DNA from: Pseudopithomyces maydicus
Taxonomy: Eukaryota > Ascomycota > Dothideomycetes > Pleosporales > Didymosphaeriaceae
DNA length: 64,000 bases
Assembly (NCBI GenBank): GCA_026873275.1
Contig: JANTUC010000016.1
Coordinates: 62,001 to 126,000, forward strand
Direction: 5' to 3'
The notes under the pieces are model-generated. The model searched no databases. It was not told the DNA's origin and saw only the letters and a program-made list of their open reading frames with translations. A program made the translations under genes and the position numbers. The first letter of the stretch is position 1; each line of letters starts with the position of its first letter. Shown here one piece after another: positions 1 to 11,420 of this stretch.

Positions 1-979
1 GCTCTGCTGCTGCCGATGCGAAGAAACACGATATGCGCGATTTGATGATCTCCGGGTGGGCGCAAGCCGGACCGAGGAGGAGACATGTACTATGCGCTGA
101 GCCGAGGAGTGGAGCGATTGAGTAAAGCGCCGGAACTGCTCCCGCAATTTCGCGCCACCCCCAGGTTTTTCATGCAACACCAAAATATTGTCAAAAATTC
201 TCGTCAAAAGACTGGGATGCAAGCAAGAAAAAAATATCGTCCAGTGTGCTGTGCCGAGGTCAGTGGGGTTTGCTTTTCTGCATTTGCAACAGCTCCGAAT
301 AGAGTGACTATTCGAGCATTCAATTGTCAAGAAATGAAGTACCTCGCAGCCGAGGATAGGCCCACTCGATATGTCAGGGCGCATATAGAAAGAAAAAATT
401 TGGTAAAAACGATGTTTATGCAGTATATCGGAGGAGATGAAGGCAGACAACTGATCTGTATAACCAGCTCATTCAGCATAACGCTATCGCAATGTAAACA
501 ATCTAGCCTATGGGTTCAGCAACTTGGCTTTCTTACCTACAATGGATCTCAGGTCTCTTCCTCCTTGAATTGACAGTGAGTGTTTCGATGGCGGTAGAGC
601 GGACCGAGGATCTGGATTCTGTTCTCACGTTCCACCAATCGGGCTCGCTGTAGCGCATTGAAACCGTGCGTAGCGAGCTTTTCTGAGCGAACAGAGCTGC
701 ATGTGTCCTGCACTAGCCTACTGGCTGTTGTCTCTGAATCAGCTTAGAAGGGTCCGGAAGTGGATTCAGTTTTTGTAAAACCTGGTTCATAAGAAGTCGC
801 CCGTGAAAATAGCTCAAATGTTTGGATGTTCATTATATTTATACTGGACTTGCCGTATGCCAAATATTCTCAAAGGCTTCCTAGGTCTCTCATTGCTTTG
901 AGCGGGCAGATCAACATTTTATTGTGGAAACAACCTATCACCAATACGACACGCCAAGAGCTATCACGACCTGATTATT
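1..979. other. Intergenic, no supported gene
   Basis: I see no gene here. A 162-codon frame (85-573, plus) has no recognisable domain, signal peptide or neighbouring exon and looks like chance. The stretch downstream of it holds only short frames. It serves as 3' flank of the minus-strand AAA gene that ends at 980. Confidence 0.5.
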
Positions 980-3649
980 CTAATAATCCTCAATCATTCG
1001 TTCCCGTCGAGTAAACCCTTTCCTCCCACCTTCTGGAAAACTCATCTTGGCCTTGTCTCTACTCTCCTCAGTTGCTTCATGAAAAGAATCTTGGAACTTA
1101 ATAGCCTCATCCGCCACTCGTTCAACATGCTCGAACCTTAATCCCCCTCCACTCGGTCTCTTCGCCAATGCCAGCCTCTGAGCAATCGTTAACACGTTAC
1201 GGATCTCGCGGCCGTTCAGTTTCCACTCGCTCATCGTATCGATATTGTACAAAAGTTCATCTTGACCGATGGACTCGGTGTCGTCGAGGCGGTCGATAAA
1301 TGCCTTCCATATTGCCTTTCGAGCGTTTTTCCCTAGTGGTGGGAGCTTCATTGAAATATGGATTCGAGATTGGAACGCCGTATCCATTGTGCCAAGGCGG
1401 TTTGTCGTAAGGAACAGAATGCCTTCGTAGTATTCCAGCATCCGCAAGAAGACGGAAACAATTCCGTTGCGTTTGAAGTCTTCGAATGACCGCTGCTCAA
1501 GGATGACGTCTGCTTCATCGAGTAGTAGCACTGCGTCCCATCGCGCGGCCGAGACGAAAACACTTTGCAAGCGCGCGGCGACTTTGTCTTCGGCAGTGAG
1601 CTCTCCTATGTTGATCGAGTAGAGTGGCTTGTGAGTATACTCTGCAACGGATTCTGTGTCATGGGAGTCAGCATATCAGTGCGCCAGATTTAGCTATCAT
1701 CGGACTTTACCCACCAGCTGTCAACGTCTTTCCGACTCCTGGTGGACCATACAGCAATATCACAAGACCCTATGGCAGTCAGATAGTGCGAGCTTTGGTA
1801 GGTACACATGGGCTCACCTTTCCTTTGCCTCGGATGACATCGGTCACCACCTTCCCCTTGTTGCTGCGATGTTGTTCAACAAGACCTCTAAGGGTTTCTT
1901 TATACTGCTTGTCCATGACTAAATGGTTAAAAGCAGTCGTCGCCCAGTCGACCTCCTTCAAGTTCTCAACAGACACCACATACCACGTGTTTGTAGCAAG
2001 TGTGAAACAGTTGATCAATGATGGGCATAGCTGTGCTTGCAGTTTCGTAAACGGTTTCTCCGGGGGATGCCAGTCGTACTCGATATGAACATCATCGTAC
2101 CCGCCGCCTCTAATACTGTGTTCTTTGTCGAACAACCCCATCATTTTATTCATCATTGGACCGATCCAATCCTCCATGGCTTTCATGGATTTGTCACGTG
2201 CAAAGATGGAGATACCGTCGTGATCCACTATCACCCGCTCGTTTAACTAAATCAGTAATTAGTATGCACTCGTGAGGGCTTTCCCCCATACGATATTGAA
2301 TATTGAGAAGACTTACGCTTGTGCGCTCCTCTTCCACTTTCGTGCGACCAAAAATGTGCGTGAGCTCTCTGGCAGGGCCATCGTGATGCTTAGAGACAGG
2401 TTCTTGCGATACCATTCGCGCCCACGAGAGGCCTCTTTGCTCCAATTTGTCGAGCAGCATATTGTGAGCTTCAGTGTCTCCATTCAAGTGGTATTTGAGT
2501 GGATAGATTTTGAACGAGGACGCCGCGCGTGTTCCAGCGAAATAATTGATAGTAAAGGTTTTCACCTCTCTGGAAAAGATCTTGCTGGAACCTTTCCACG
2601 TTATAGTCCATGCATCAACCACGAATCGCTCCGAGGCACCCGCCGACGCTGCGCCTAACCTTGCAATGATCTCTTCAAAATCATTTCCGCCATATTTGCG
2701 ACCACGGAAGGTGCTTGCGCCAATAACAAAAAGGTGGGGCTCTTCAAAGTCATCTAAAGTGTAGAGTAGATCTCCAGGCTTGAAAACCGCCCAGAGACTC
2801 TCGAATCGGACGTTCGATTCATCGACACTTGCTCGCACCCGATCGTGGAAAGGCCTCACGTATGCGTCGTAGAAATGTTCGCGAAAGTCGTCCCAATCGC
2901 TGCGTTTTGCATCCTCCTCAGTATCGTTATCTATATACTCTTGCATTTCATCCATGTAAAAGTAGAATGGAGCATATGGAAAACTGAAGCTGATGCTTCG
3001 AGATTCAACGTAAACTTCAGGGAAATATCTATCATTGATATAAGCATGCGTTTCGGCATATGGGTCTGGAACAAATACCGGATGACTGCGCGGAACACTT
3101 TTTGGATATAAGGCGAGTAAAGAGTGATCTGCTCCCTGCCGTCATCACCGTCCTTTATCGCAATAACGAAATTGCTTTCGAGATTCTTCTTCGGTACCAT
3201 AGTTTTCCAATCGGCTTGATCTATGATTTCACTCTTGTTGTTTTTGTCAGGCCTCCCTATACGTGTCCTGGGGAGCTCTGGCTTGGGAGGAGGTGGTGGC
3301 GGTGGGGGCGGAGGTGGCGGAGGCGGAGGAGGCAGATCTGAGTCCACTGAGAAAGGAGGAGGGGGAGGAAGATCTACAACTGCTATGAGAGGAGGAGAGG
3401 GAAGCTTCTCTTCAGCTTCAACCTCCCCAGTATCACTTTTTTCTCATGACTGACATAATCTTCTCCATTGGTAGCGGTTGGAACGGAAGCCTCGGTATCA
3501 GCACAAGAAGCCTGGATAGGCTCTGGTTTTTCATATGCATCTGAAGCCGTGTCATCGGCTTTTGGCAAGACGACGTCACTATTAATAGTAGTGGATGGAA
3601 TTAGAGTGGGTGCTTCCACACGATTCTCTTCTTCATTGGAATCCGCCAT
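980..3649 (-). CDS. DUF7025-type AAA ATPase, copy A (two apparent missing bases)
   Basis: A fungal AAA+ ATPase, probably a cytosolic or organelle-associated remodelling motor of unknown substrate. Exons, read 5' to 3': 3649-2317, 2246-1818, 1769-1715 and 1653-980. An acidic N-terminus and a run of about 16 prolines precede the DUF7025 region, which contains the family-like LWAVFKPGDL. The C-terminal AAA module has Walker A GPPGVGKT near residue 595, Walker B LLLDEAD near 647, sensor TTNR and a SRIHIS arginine-finger region. Two breaks must be bridged. One is an A6 run (3437-3442 on plus); the other is a T3 on the coding strand (3073-3075). One added base at each gives a continuous frame of about 830 codons. 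For the first break a 47-nt intron (3454-3408) is a weaker alternative. The gene reads away from the STAND-like gene at 4335, and the same arrangement recurs at 15.4-20.9 kb. The family is certain; the role is not. Confidence 0.88.
3287..3331. repeat. Polyproline-coding GGN/GGA repeat in AAA copy A
   Basis: Imperfect GGA/GGT/GGC triplets on the plus strand encode about 16 consecutive prolines on the minus strand, N-terminal to DUF7025. A longer version sits at the same protein position in AAA copy B. Confidence 0.85.
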
Positions 3650-4334
3650 CACTTCCTAGCTCCGACTTCTTACTTCGAGACCTGATATTCACTGCTTTCT
3701 TCCGTAATCTCTACCAGGAAATCAAGTCTCTGTACGGTAAAAGCAGAAATCCTGTCGAAGTTAGCCCAATCAGGCACTAAGATAAACGTATGCGGAGATA
3801 TCCGTCAGGTCAGCCTACCCAATCTTGCACAAAAGATCCTCACGACAACCTATGTATTCAAAGATGATGCTATGGATTTATTGTAAGTTCTCTATAATGT
3901 TACACAAGTGCGTAAATTCCCGTATCTTGGATTGATGGTCGCAAGGCGCGATGGCATTGTGTAAATGGCATGTTCGTGATTTAAGTAATGATAACCCCGC
4001 CCGCAACGTTTGCCACCAGCTTTCAAATATGCAGATTCAATGCATGATAGCAAGGATGGTGTCGATGCAACTGCGTCCGATTCGCCAAGAAACCGGTTTA
4101 GACAGCTGCAGCCAACCCTCCCGAAGATCACGCGCCGATCTAGGCCCAAAGCATAGTCAGCAGTTATTGGGGGCCGTACAAGGCTGAAGCAACACAGTAT
4201 TTCTGGCTGTCGACCACGGCAATTGAAGTCTCATCGCAACTAACTGTTAGCGCCGAACACACATATACGTTAATTTTCGTGGCCCTGATTTGTGTTGTCG
4301 AATATAGTGCAGCATTAGAGAGGTGTAAAGAGTA
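3650..4334. promoter_or_regulatory. Shared divergent promoter region, module A
   Basis: This 685-bp non-coding interval separates the start codons of the head-to-head AAA and STAND-like genes, so it must hold both promoters. I see no unambiguous TATA box or repeat. A frame at 3951-4187 has no recognisable content. Co-regulation of the pair is an inference from geometry only. Confidence 0.5.
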
Positions 4335-6074
4335 ATGTCTCTAGCTACAGGCGCGGATGTTGTAAATGAAAACATAGGAAATCTGCCTAGTCGTCAGACC
4401 TCTGCTGGGGATGGAATCGTTCGAAGGACAACAGCTGAGGCTCTGGAGCTCATCACTGGATCCGAATCACAAAAGCTGTCTCATAGTGTGTGGTATGAAC
4501 CGGGAAAAGATTTTTGGTAGGTTCCAACATTGTTAAATGAACGATTCGATTCATTAACATATTCACAAAGCTTCTACGCTACGGCTTTTGATGCTTGTCG
4601 CAACACCAAAAAGCGACTCAATGAGCTCAAACTGAAAGATGAAGAGCTTGAGAGTATCAAATATGCACGTGGTCTTGACGTGTTGATGCAGAAGATCCAA
4701 CAGACTGTCGAAGTCCAAGAACAGGCATCGAAAAGACATCCAATGATGAAAAAGGCAGGCCATTTCGTTGATACTTTTTGTGAGTTTGTCACTCGAACTT
4801 CAGGCATAATCGAGCTGCTGGTTCCTCAAAGTCCTGAATACAGAATGACGTATGGAGCACTGCTTCTGCTTTTCAAATCCGTCTACAAAAAGAAAGAAAC
4901 ACAGGAGTCGCTGATGACCTATATCACCACGCTCAGCGCTCGACTACCTATCGTCGACTTTTACGGCAAGGTCTATCCTTCCAATGGCATGAAAATCCAA
5001 GTTGTGTCAATTTATGTGGAGATTCTCAATCTCCTAAATGAAGCAATTATATACTACCGGAGCAATCGATTGCGGCAGCTGCGCGACGCTGTTCTACGGC
5101 CAGTTGAAACCAAGTTCGACCAGTGCATACAGCGCATCGATGCTGAGATCGATAAGCTTCTTCAACTGAAGGATGCCGCTCAAGTTGCACACCAATCTGG
5201 CATCAAGGAATTCCTCGAGAGTACCGGTCAAGTTGTTGGGCGTTTGCACGACAACTTGGAAAACTCCATGGCGGCTTTCAGTTCTTGTCTCGCCCTGATC
5301 GATTCTCGGATCGAAAGGATTGCCCAACAATCCTCTTCCATACACAATTTTCAGGCCGTCAACCACGCCTTGGCCTTGACTGAAGTACTCCTCCCTTCAG
5401 CCTCCACAGCAGACGAACAGCTCTCGTTCGTGCGAAAGCAACATTTCGATCTCTCACCAAAAGATCACTGGTATGAGACTGATGTTGTGAAATTCTTCGA
5501 CAATTGGTCTGCCTACGGATGGAATCACCTCCTATGGGTAGGCGGCCGCTCTGGTAATCAGGATACCTGGATCACCGAGATGAGCATCGATTTGGTCGAT
5601 GTGCTACGGATGCAAGACTTGACTTTGCTGCACGCGTTCTGTGATATGAGAGATGAACCGTTTACGGTCAAAATCTTGATCAAGCGCCTTATAGGACAAC
5701 TGCTTGATCTCCATCCGGAGAGTGCGTTCAGTCAACCAAGGAAGTATAGCATCCAGCGGTTTCGAAACGCAACAACCTTCTTGCAGCTATGGACGATCTT
5801 CGAGCTACTGATTTGTGAGCTGACTAGTAATGTATTCATACTAATCGACCGCATTGAAGGGTGCAGTCGTAACTCTGACCTCGAGGGCGGCGGAGATGCA
5901 GCGGGAAATGTATCGCATGAATTACTACCCTGTCTCATGGGTTTGGCTAGCGATATGGAGAATGTGAGTGTTATTGTGACGAGTACATATGAGCCACCAA
6001 AGTCACGTCGTGGGGGAGAAATGAGTTACTTCTACCAGGACACTCGGAAGTCAAGAGGGAAAAGGGAGAAATGA
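4335..6074 (+). CDS. DUF7708-like / STAND-like protein A with degenerate P-loop
   Basis: Exons 4335-4516 and 4571-6074 (54-nt intron, GTAGGT donor, TTAAC branch) give 561 residues. The N-terminal half is a predicted helical domain resembling the DUF7708-type segment found before NACHT modules in fungal NLR-like proteins. Around residue 384 the expected P-loop reads WVGGRSGNQDTW, which lacks the canonical GKT/S. A Walker B-like VFILIDRIEG follows near residue 484. The protein stops soon afterwards, with no ankyrin, WD40 or TPR repeats. It may therefore bind nucleotide weakly or not at all. It is head-to-head with AAA copy A, and a paralogue with the same design (617 residues) is head-to-head with AAA copy B. 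Assignment to the STAND-like class is moderately confident. A role in self/non-self recognition is inference. Confidence 0.75.
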
Positions 6075-6653
6075 ACATCGCTTGAATGAGATATAAGTGG
6101 TGGATGAGATGGTTCAGCGAGCGCGAGGGGTACCGATTGAAGTTGTAGCGGACGGGGGTTGTGAGGGTGGAGGTGGGCTGGATGAGCCATTCGTTTTGCT
6201 TGTAGAGGGATTCGGTGGCAAGGCGGGCGAGCTCGGGGGTCATGCGGCAGTGGGGGTAAAGGTGGGGTTCGAAGGTGAGGTGGCGGGTGAGGTAGCTGGG
6301 GCGGAGGCGGCAGGTTGTGTTGGTGGAGATGATGATTGACTTTTGGTGGGGTGGGGTTAGTTGAGGAGTTTGAAGATGATATGGATAGATGAGATACCTT
6401 GATCTTCTGCTGGGAGGTTGTTCCATCGTTCAGCGAAGGTTTGGTCTAGGGTGTACTCTGGCACGAGCTTGATGGGTGAGTTCTCTGAGGATATCTCGAC
6501 GGATTTGTCGGATATGTGAACAACATCTCTTCATGTGGGATTGATGGATATTGGAATGACTGTATCGCCTTTATTGAATGGATGACCGTTCCTCCAAAGG
6601 AGGAGCTGCTTCGGTGAGCGGATTCGAATTTTGACTGGTGGTTGAAGCACCAT
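5971..6653 (-). pseudogene. Unrecognised gene or remnant with an in-frame TGA
   Basis: An ATG at 6653 opens a frame with a protein-like composition that crosses a TGA at 6533-6531 (codon 41). It continues in the same frame to about 6393. A plausible intron (GTATCT donor, CTAACC branch, AAAAG acceptor) leads into a second exon containing phrases such as RMTPELARLATESLYKQNEW. The 3' part overlaps the convergent end of the STAND-like gene. CGA to TGA is a typical RIP-type change, so one decayed codon is possible; an undetected intron is the alternative. I do not recognise the family. The reading frame on both sides of the stop is the main support. Confidence 0.35.
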
Positions 6654-6863
6654 AGGTGTCTTCAGATCGATTATATATATATTTAAGTAACACAGCACGG
6701 GTCCGTTCTATTCTTTCTATTACTTTACGCGCTCCGTTTTCGTCTTGAATGCGGTGGGCCTTGGATTTCGCATACACTCGATTAACCCACGTGGGATCAG
6801 TATTCAAACGAGATTACATTAAGCTAATTTTTGCTCGCCCTCTAAACGACTCCGGAATCTCCT

Positions 6864-8444
6864 TCATGACTGCAAAACCAATCCATTCTCGGGTGCCACG
6901 CCACTGACTAGATACTCAACGATGACGCCCGCCGTTTCTCCGCCTGTCAGGAGGCTCGTATGCCCGTCCCCAATCCTAGTCACAAACGCCTTATTTCTTA
7001 TCTCTTCAAGCATGCCTACAGCCCATGGATACGCGGTGCTCGGATCGGCATCGCTGTTGACGGTTAAGATTGTTGTTTTGGTCCTAACGTCGAGCTTTCG
7101 AGGGGGTTTCGAGGCGCGATAGGCCAGCCGACGCAGCTGTGCAGGAGAGAGGTACTCTGACAAGCGCCTTGGTTCAATGGCTTCAACGTGCTGAACATTT
7201 GCTGTTGAGATTGCATATATGTGTGGTCGTATACGGATGGTTCATGGTCCAAATCAAGGCAGTATATCGCCGTCCCCGGATCGGTGGTTGCGAACGAAGT
7301 AGAAAGCGCAGAGGCGTCGCCGTTACTGGCATTGTACAAGGCGGATGCGAGGCTACCCCACGTATTCAACCCTCCCGGGATGATCTGTGGAAACTTGAAG
7401 ATCAGGCCAGATTGTGCGTTAAAGAGGATTTCTTCGGCAGTGACGTTGGTGCGACAAGTAGTACCGTCGCAGGATGGTGCGGGAAGTGGGCTTGCCGATG
7501 CATTCGCAAGAAGAGAGTTCCAGAGAGCCTCGACATCTTGGCCCTTTAGTGCGGAGGAATCGTCTTCTGATGCCCAGGAGAAGAAGTGGCTTAGTCCGAG
7601 GCTATAACCGAGTGACTCTATAAGGCTGTTCGAAGAAGCAGTTTGTGAGTGCTGCAACATTCCATCGAGCACTAATGTGCGGATATTGTCTGGGAACAGT
7701 TCTGCATACTGAGAGCCAAGCTGAGAGCCATACGATAGGCCGATCATATTCAGAGGCTCGTCTCCAAGAGCGATACGCACAGCTTCATGATCCTAGACAA
7801 GTCAGTCACGTGAACGGGCGCACCCCAGGGCTGGTGCTCGAACAACTTGCCTTTGCAACACTAATCGTATCCACATACTCCACGAGCAACCCCGTCCTTT
7901 CCCGACACGACTCTCCATACCTTCTGTTCTTATCAACCAGCGCATCATACTCTTCTTGCGTCTCTGGGAACCACGAGACGCGCTCCGCCCAAATTGTCTG
8001 ATCACACTGTACAGGATTGCTCAGCCCGACACCGCGCGGGTCCAAGCCGATAATGTCAAACGCGTCGTGAAGGTCATTCGGGAACGGAAGTGCGCCCTGT
8101 GTCAACCCCGCCACGAATTCAGTTGCAGAGCCACCAGGACCGCCTGGATTCAGAAATAGTGTGCCTATCTTCTTCGTACTGTTTGCGCTGGCGGGCCATC
8201 GCACTAGGCTGAGATTAAATTGCTCGCCTTGTACGTTGTCCCAGTCGATGGGGACTGCGTATGTTGCACATTCGAGCGCTGATGGAAATTCCTCGGGGCA
8301 GGCTTGGAATTCTATGCTTGAAGCTGTACAGTTTGATGGAATCGCCGATGCATTGAGTTGGCGGGGTAGCAGAGGATGTGCTGCGGTGAACGAGATCAAG
8401 AATGTGGCGGCGGCGGCGGCGGAAAAGCGCGTCGTCGGTGCCAT
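6864..8444 (-). CDS. Secreted S33-family serine peptidase (TAP-like alpha/beta hydrolase)
   Basis: A secreted peptidase of the tripeptidyl-aminopeptidase-like S33 group, which removes short peptides from protein N-termini outside the cell. Exon 1 is 8444-7851 and exon 2 is 7792-6864, about 507 residues. The intron begins GCAAGT, a GC-AG intron, with a good TCTAG acceptor. A hydrophobic signal peptide ends near TAAHPLLPRQ. The oxyanion region is NPGGPGGS, the nucleophile motif is GLSYGS near residue 215, and the C-terminal TAP-like domain carries the catalytic histidine in DGHTSL. The conserved CVGWP segment is followed by a frame break at the G5 run 7102-7106 (C5 on the coding strand). One added C restores the family sequence RNPPRKLDV. 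I treat this as a sequencing undercall. Confidence 0.88.
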
Positions 8445-9799
8445 GACGGCGAAATATCAAGTTCGCGTAGAGGACTATGGGATGAAAAGTGGATTGTTGG
8501 AATGCCTGAGGAGTGAGAGACGTTGGAGTGGAAAGAATCTGACAGAGGTGTTCGCCCTATCTTATATGAGTTCTTAAGTACCAAATACTCGCGCAAACGC
8601 CGCCCATGTTGGACCTATACCCTTCATCGCTACGTCTAATTGTGCCAAAGCCACTACGTGACGAGGTTCAACTTTGAAAAAACGTCGTCTCCGCTGTAAG
8701 TTGGGGTCCAAACCAGCATAGGCTGCTCGCATGATTTCCCAAAAGGGAATAGTGTGTTCCATATCAGGGTAAGTGTTTCGGGGGCTGAATTCGCCGGTCG
8801 CTGATGGAGGCGCATCGTGACGTGAGCTCAGGCTGTGTCAAGCATTACCAGTCATCTTGACTAAGGGGTGCATTCTCAATTTTCGTCCTGCCAAAGCATA
8901 CCATGCGACTCTTTCTAGGCAATGCTCAGTTCTATCAGTAGGTGTGCTGTTCATGTTAGCAATTGTACTACCCCGGGCTATGGTAGCGATTCATGGACAA
9001 AGTCCCCACAGTCATCGTCAGCAACTTTGGGGCTATCGGTGAAGCTCGTGCAGCACTATGTTACACAGTGAAGTAGTTTGCGAAATGAGGCTTTGTGATG
9101 TACCATGCACGTGGATAACATGGAAACGGCTGTAGTGTAGCCCACAATTCAATTTTAATCCTTTTGGATGCACACGGATAAAATATTGGATAAAACAGAA
9201 TGCCGAAGCCCTCTCTATGAATCAAGATAAGCGGGCGACTTGCTATACAGTAAGTGATCAGTACGAGAGGAATCCGAAGCGAGGTGCTAGTCCCTTTCGG
9301 CCCTAGCACCTTACTGCTGCTTGACCTCATGTCCCACCCTTGTGGACATCAATTGAACGTGATGATATATCGCAGGGAGATTTTTCCAAATTTGTACAAA
9401 TAATGCACTGTCACTTTTGCTTCGAGACCCTTTTATCAGTGCTCTGGCCAATCGCAACGCGAAGCTTACGTTCAGATTACACTAGCGCGTCCACATTGGG
9501 AATGTGAATACGAAAGTAGCCAGAAAGGCACGAGACAACCACAACTCCAACACTGGCTCTGGTAGCACCGCCAATAAGTGTCAGGTAGATATCAATATGA
9601 TGGTATGTTATGGAGATCTAGAAGGCCCCGCACCACGATAGGAATTTCGTAACGAATTGAAAGGAGGCGTGCACTCGTGTTCGGTCCGTTGGAAGTAGTC
9701 TGGTATACATATAAGATTAGACAAAGGACTCTCGAGGACATTTATATCAATGATCTCTATTTAAACTGAGCCCTAAAACATTATTAAGACCCAGTAAAT
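8445..9799. other. Intergenic between peptidase and Rieske gene
   Basis: Divergent spacer between the S33 peptidase and the Rieske oxygenase. A 62-codon minus frame at 8574-8762 looks somewhat protein-like but has no family match I can name. No repeats or RNA genes are visible. Confidence 0.45.
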
Positions 9800-11099
9800 A
9801 TGGTTTTGAATTATTTCCGGTTTGGTAGTGCCGCCCCGGAGAACCCGGAGGATCCTAATCAGCAACCTGTCCGAGCACTGCCCGCGTCATGGTACAACAC
9901 ACCAGAGATGTACGAATTTGAACGACGTGCCATCTTCTCAAAGCGTTGGCTGTTCATGACGCATAAAGTACGCCTTCAGGAAGCTGGGGATTGGCTACGT
10001 TACACCTTCGCAGGGTTCGACATCATTATCAACAAGGACAGACAGGGTAATATCAATGCATTTCATAACGTGTGTCGACACAGAGCGTATCCCGTTGTTG
10101 AGAAAGAAGGCTCGGGGAATGCAAAGATCTTAGCTTGCAGATATCACGGTTGGTCGTACGGGTTGAATGGGAAGCTGGCAAAAGCACCGGGCTTCGAGAG
10201 GCTCAACCTGAATAAGGAAGAAAATGGTCTATTCAAGTGTCATGTCAAGATTGACCGCAATGGGTTCATCTGGATCAACCTCGACGCTAGCGACACTCCA
10301 GAGGTGTCCTGGGAAAAGCATTTCAAAGACGTCGATGTGTAAGTCCCAAATCGTTCACTGACCAACGAGCATCCCTCACTGACACCCCACCCTCAGACAA
10401 GAGCGCTACAAAGGCATCAACTTCGACGACTACGTCCTCGATCACTCGTACGAAATCGATGGCGCCTACAACTGGAAGATCCTCTCGGACAACTTCAACG
10501 AATGCTACCACTGCCCCACGACCCACCCGGACATCCCTACCTTCCTCAACCTCGAAACCTTCGACAGCGACCTCAAAGATGGCCACATCCAGCACCACTG
10601 CGACCCCAAGCCCGAGCAGGTCGAAGCAGGCCTCCACGCACACAGCACGTACTACTTCCCCAACGCCTCCATGACCGTCGCCAAGGCGTTCATCATGGTG
10701 CAAAAATTCCTCCCCTACGGACCGAACCAGTCGAAGATGGCGTACGAGATTTACCGGCATAAGAACTCGACGGAGGAAGCGTTCAAGGCTATCAGTGAGC
10801 CTTATGCGCGCGTCATGCACGAGGATAAGGTTTTGTGCATGGGGCAGCAGAAGAATCTTGATAGGGGTGTGTTCACGAATGGCTTGCTTCATCCAAAGTG
10901 GGAGAAGGCGCCGATTTTCTTCCAGAGTGCGGTTAGGGAGGCTGTGTTTGAGCACTACGAGAGGGAGAAGAGGGAGGGGAGGGAGATATGGCCCGCGAAG
11001 CAGAAGGCGAAGGGTGTGGGTGCGGAGATTAGCGCGAAGGATGAGGCGATCTGCGATAGGCTGGGTTGTGGGACGCAGAGGGAGATATTGGCGTGGTAG
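9800..11099 (+). CDS. Rieske [2Fe-2S] aromatic-ring/choline monooxygenase-type oxygenase
   Basis: Exons 9800-10338 and 10397-11099 (58-nt GTAAGT...CTCAG intron) give exactly 413 residues. The N-terminal Rieske domain has CRH (C92, H94) and CRYH (C113, H116) [2Fe-2S] ligands. The C-terminal catalytic domain carries the mononuclear iron site in NFNECYHCPTTHPD, with histidines 218 and 223. Length and architecture fit ring-hydroxylating alpha subunits, including the fungal choline monooxygenase-like group. The electron donor is not encoded next to it. The substrate cannot be told from sequence: a quaternary amine (choline or carnitine) or an aromatic acid are the usual options. The gene is intact and the start is the first ATG after a clear non-coding leader. 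Confidence 0.9.
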
Positions 11100-11420
11100 A
11101 GGTCTGGGGTTGCTCGTCGGTGTTTTTTTGGCGTGCATGGGTGGGAGTATGGAGTGCTCATGTCTTTCTTGGGTTCGGTTAAAGACTGTCCTATACCATT
11201 GCGCTTAGATTGTTGGCCTCTTTAATTAAATCACGAATCTACCTTCATTGAATACTTGATTAATTATAAGCGCGTCGCATGAGCCTTGAACATGACGTGC
11301 GACTTCTGGCATCATGCTCTCACGTGTTGGGTGGGACCTTGGAAGATGGACTTAGTAGCCTACATCTTCGTAGAAGCTCGTTAGGGTCAATACAATTACT
11401 ATTTCCATCCAATACAGATC

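Noticed and set aside
85..573. 162-codon plus-strand frame at the left edge
   Set aside because: No domain, no signal peptide, no splice partners; composition like non-coding DNA.
3400..3460. Programmed -1 frameshift at the A6 run of AAA copy A
   Set aside because: A slippery-looking run is present, but many other genes here lose single bases in runs of any base, so undercalling explains it better.
6531..6533. TGA read as selenocysteine
   Set aside because: Ascomycetes lack the selenocysteine pathway, and no cysteine-type catalytic context is visible.
8574..8762. 62-codon minus frame upstream of the S33 peptidase
   Set aside because: Some protein-like composition, but no family, no neighbouring exon and no clear promoter.
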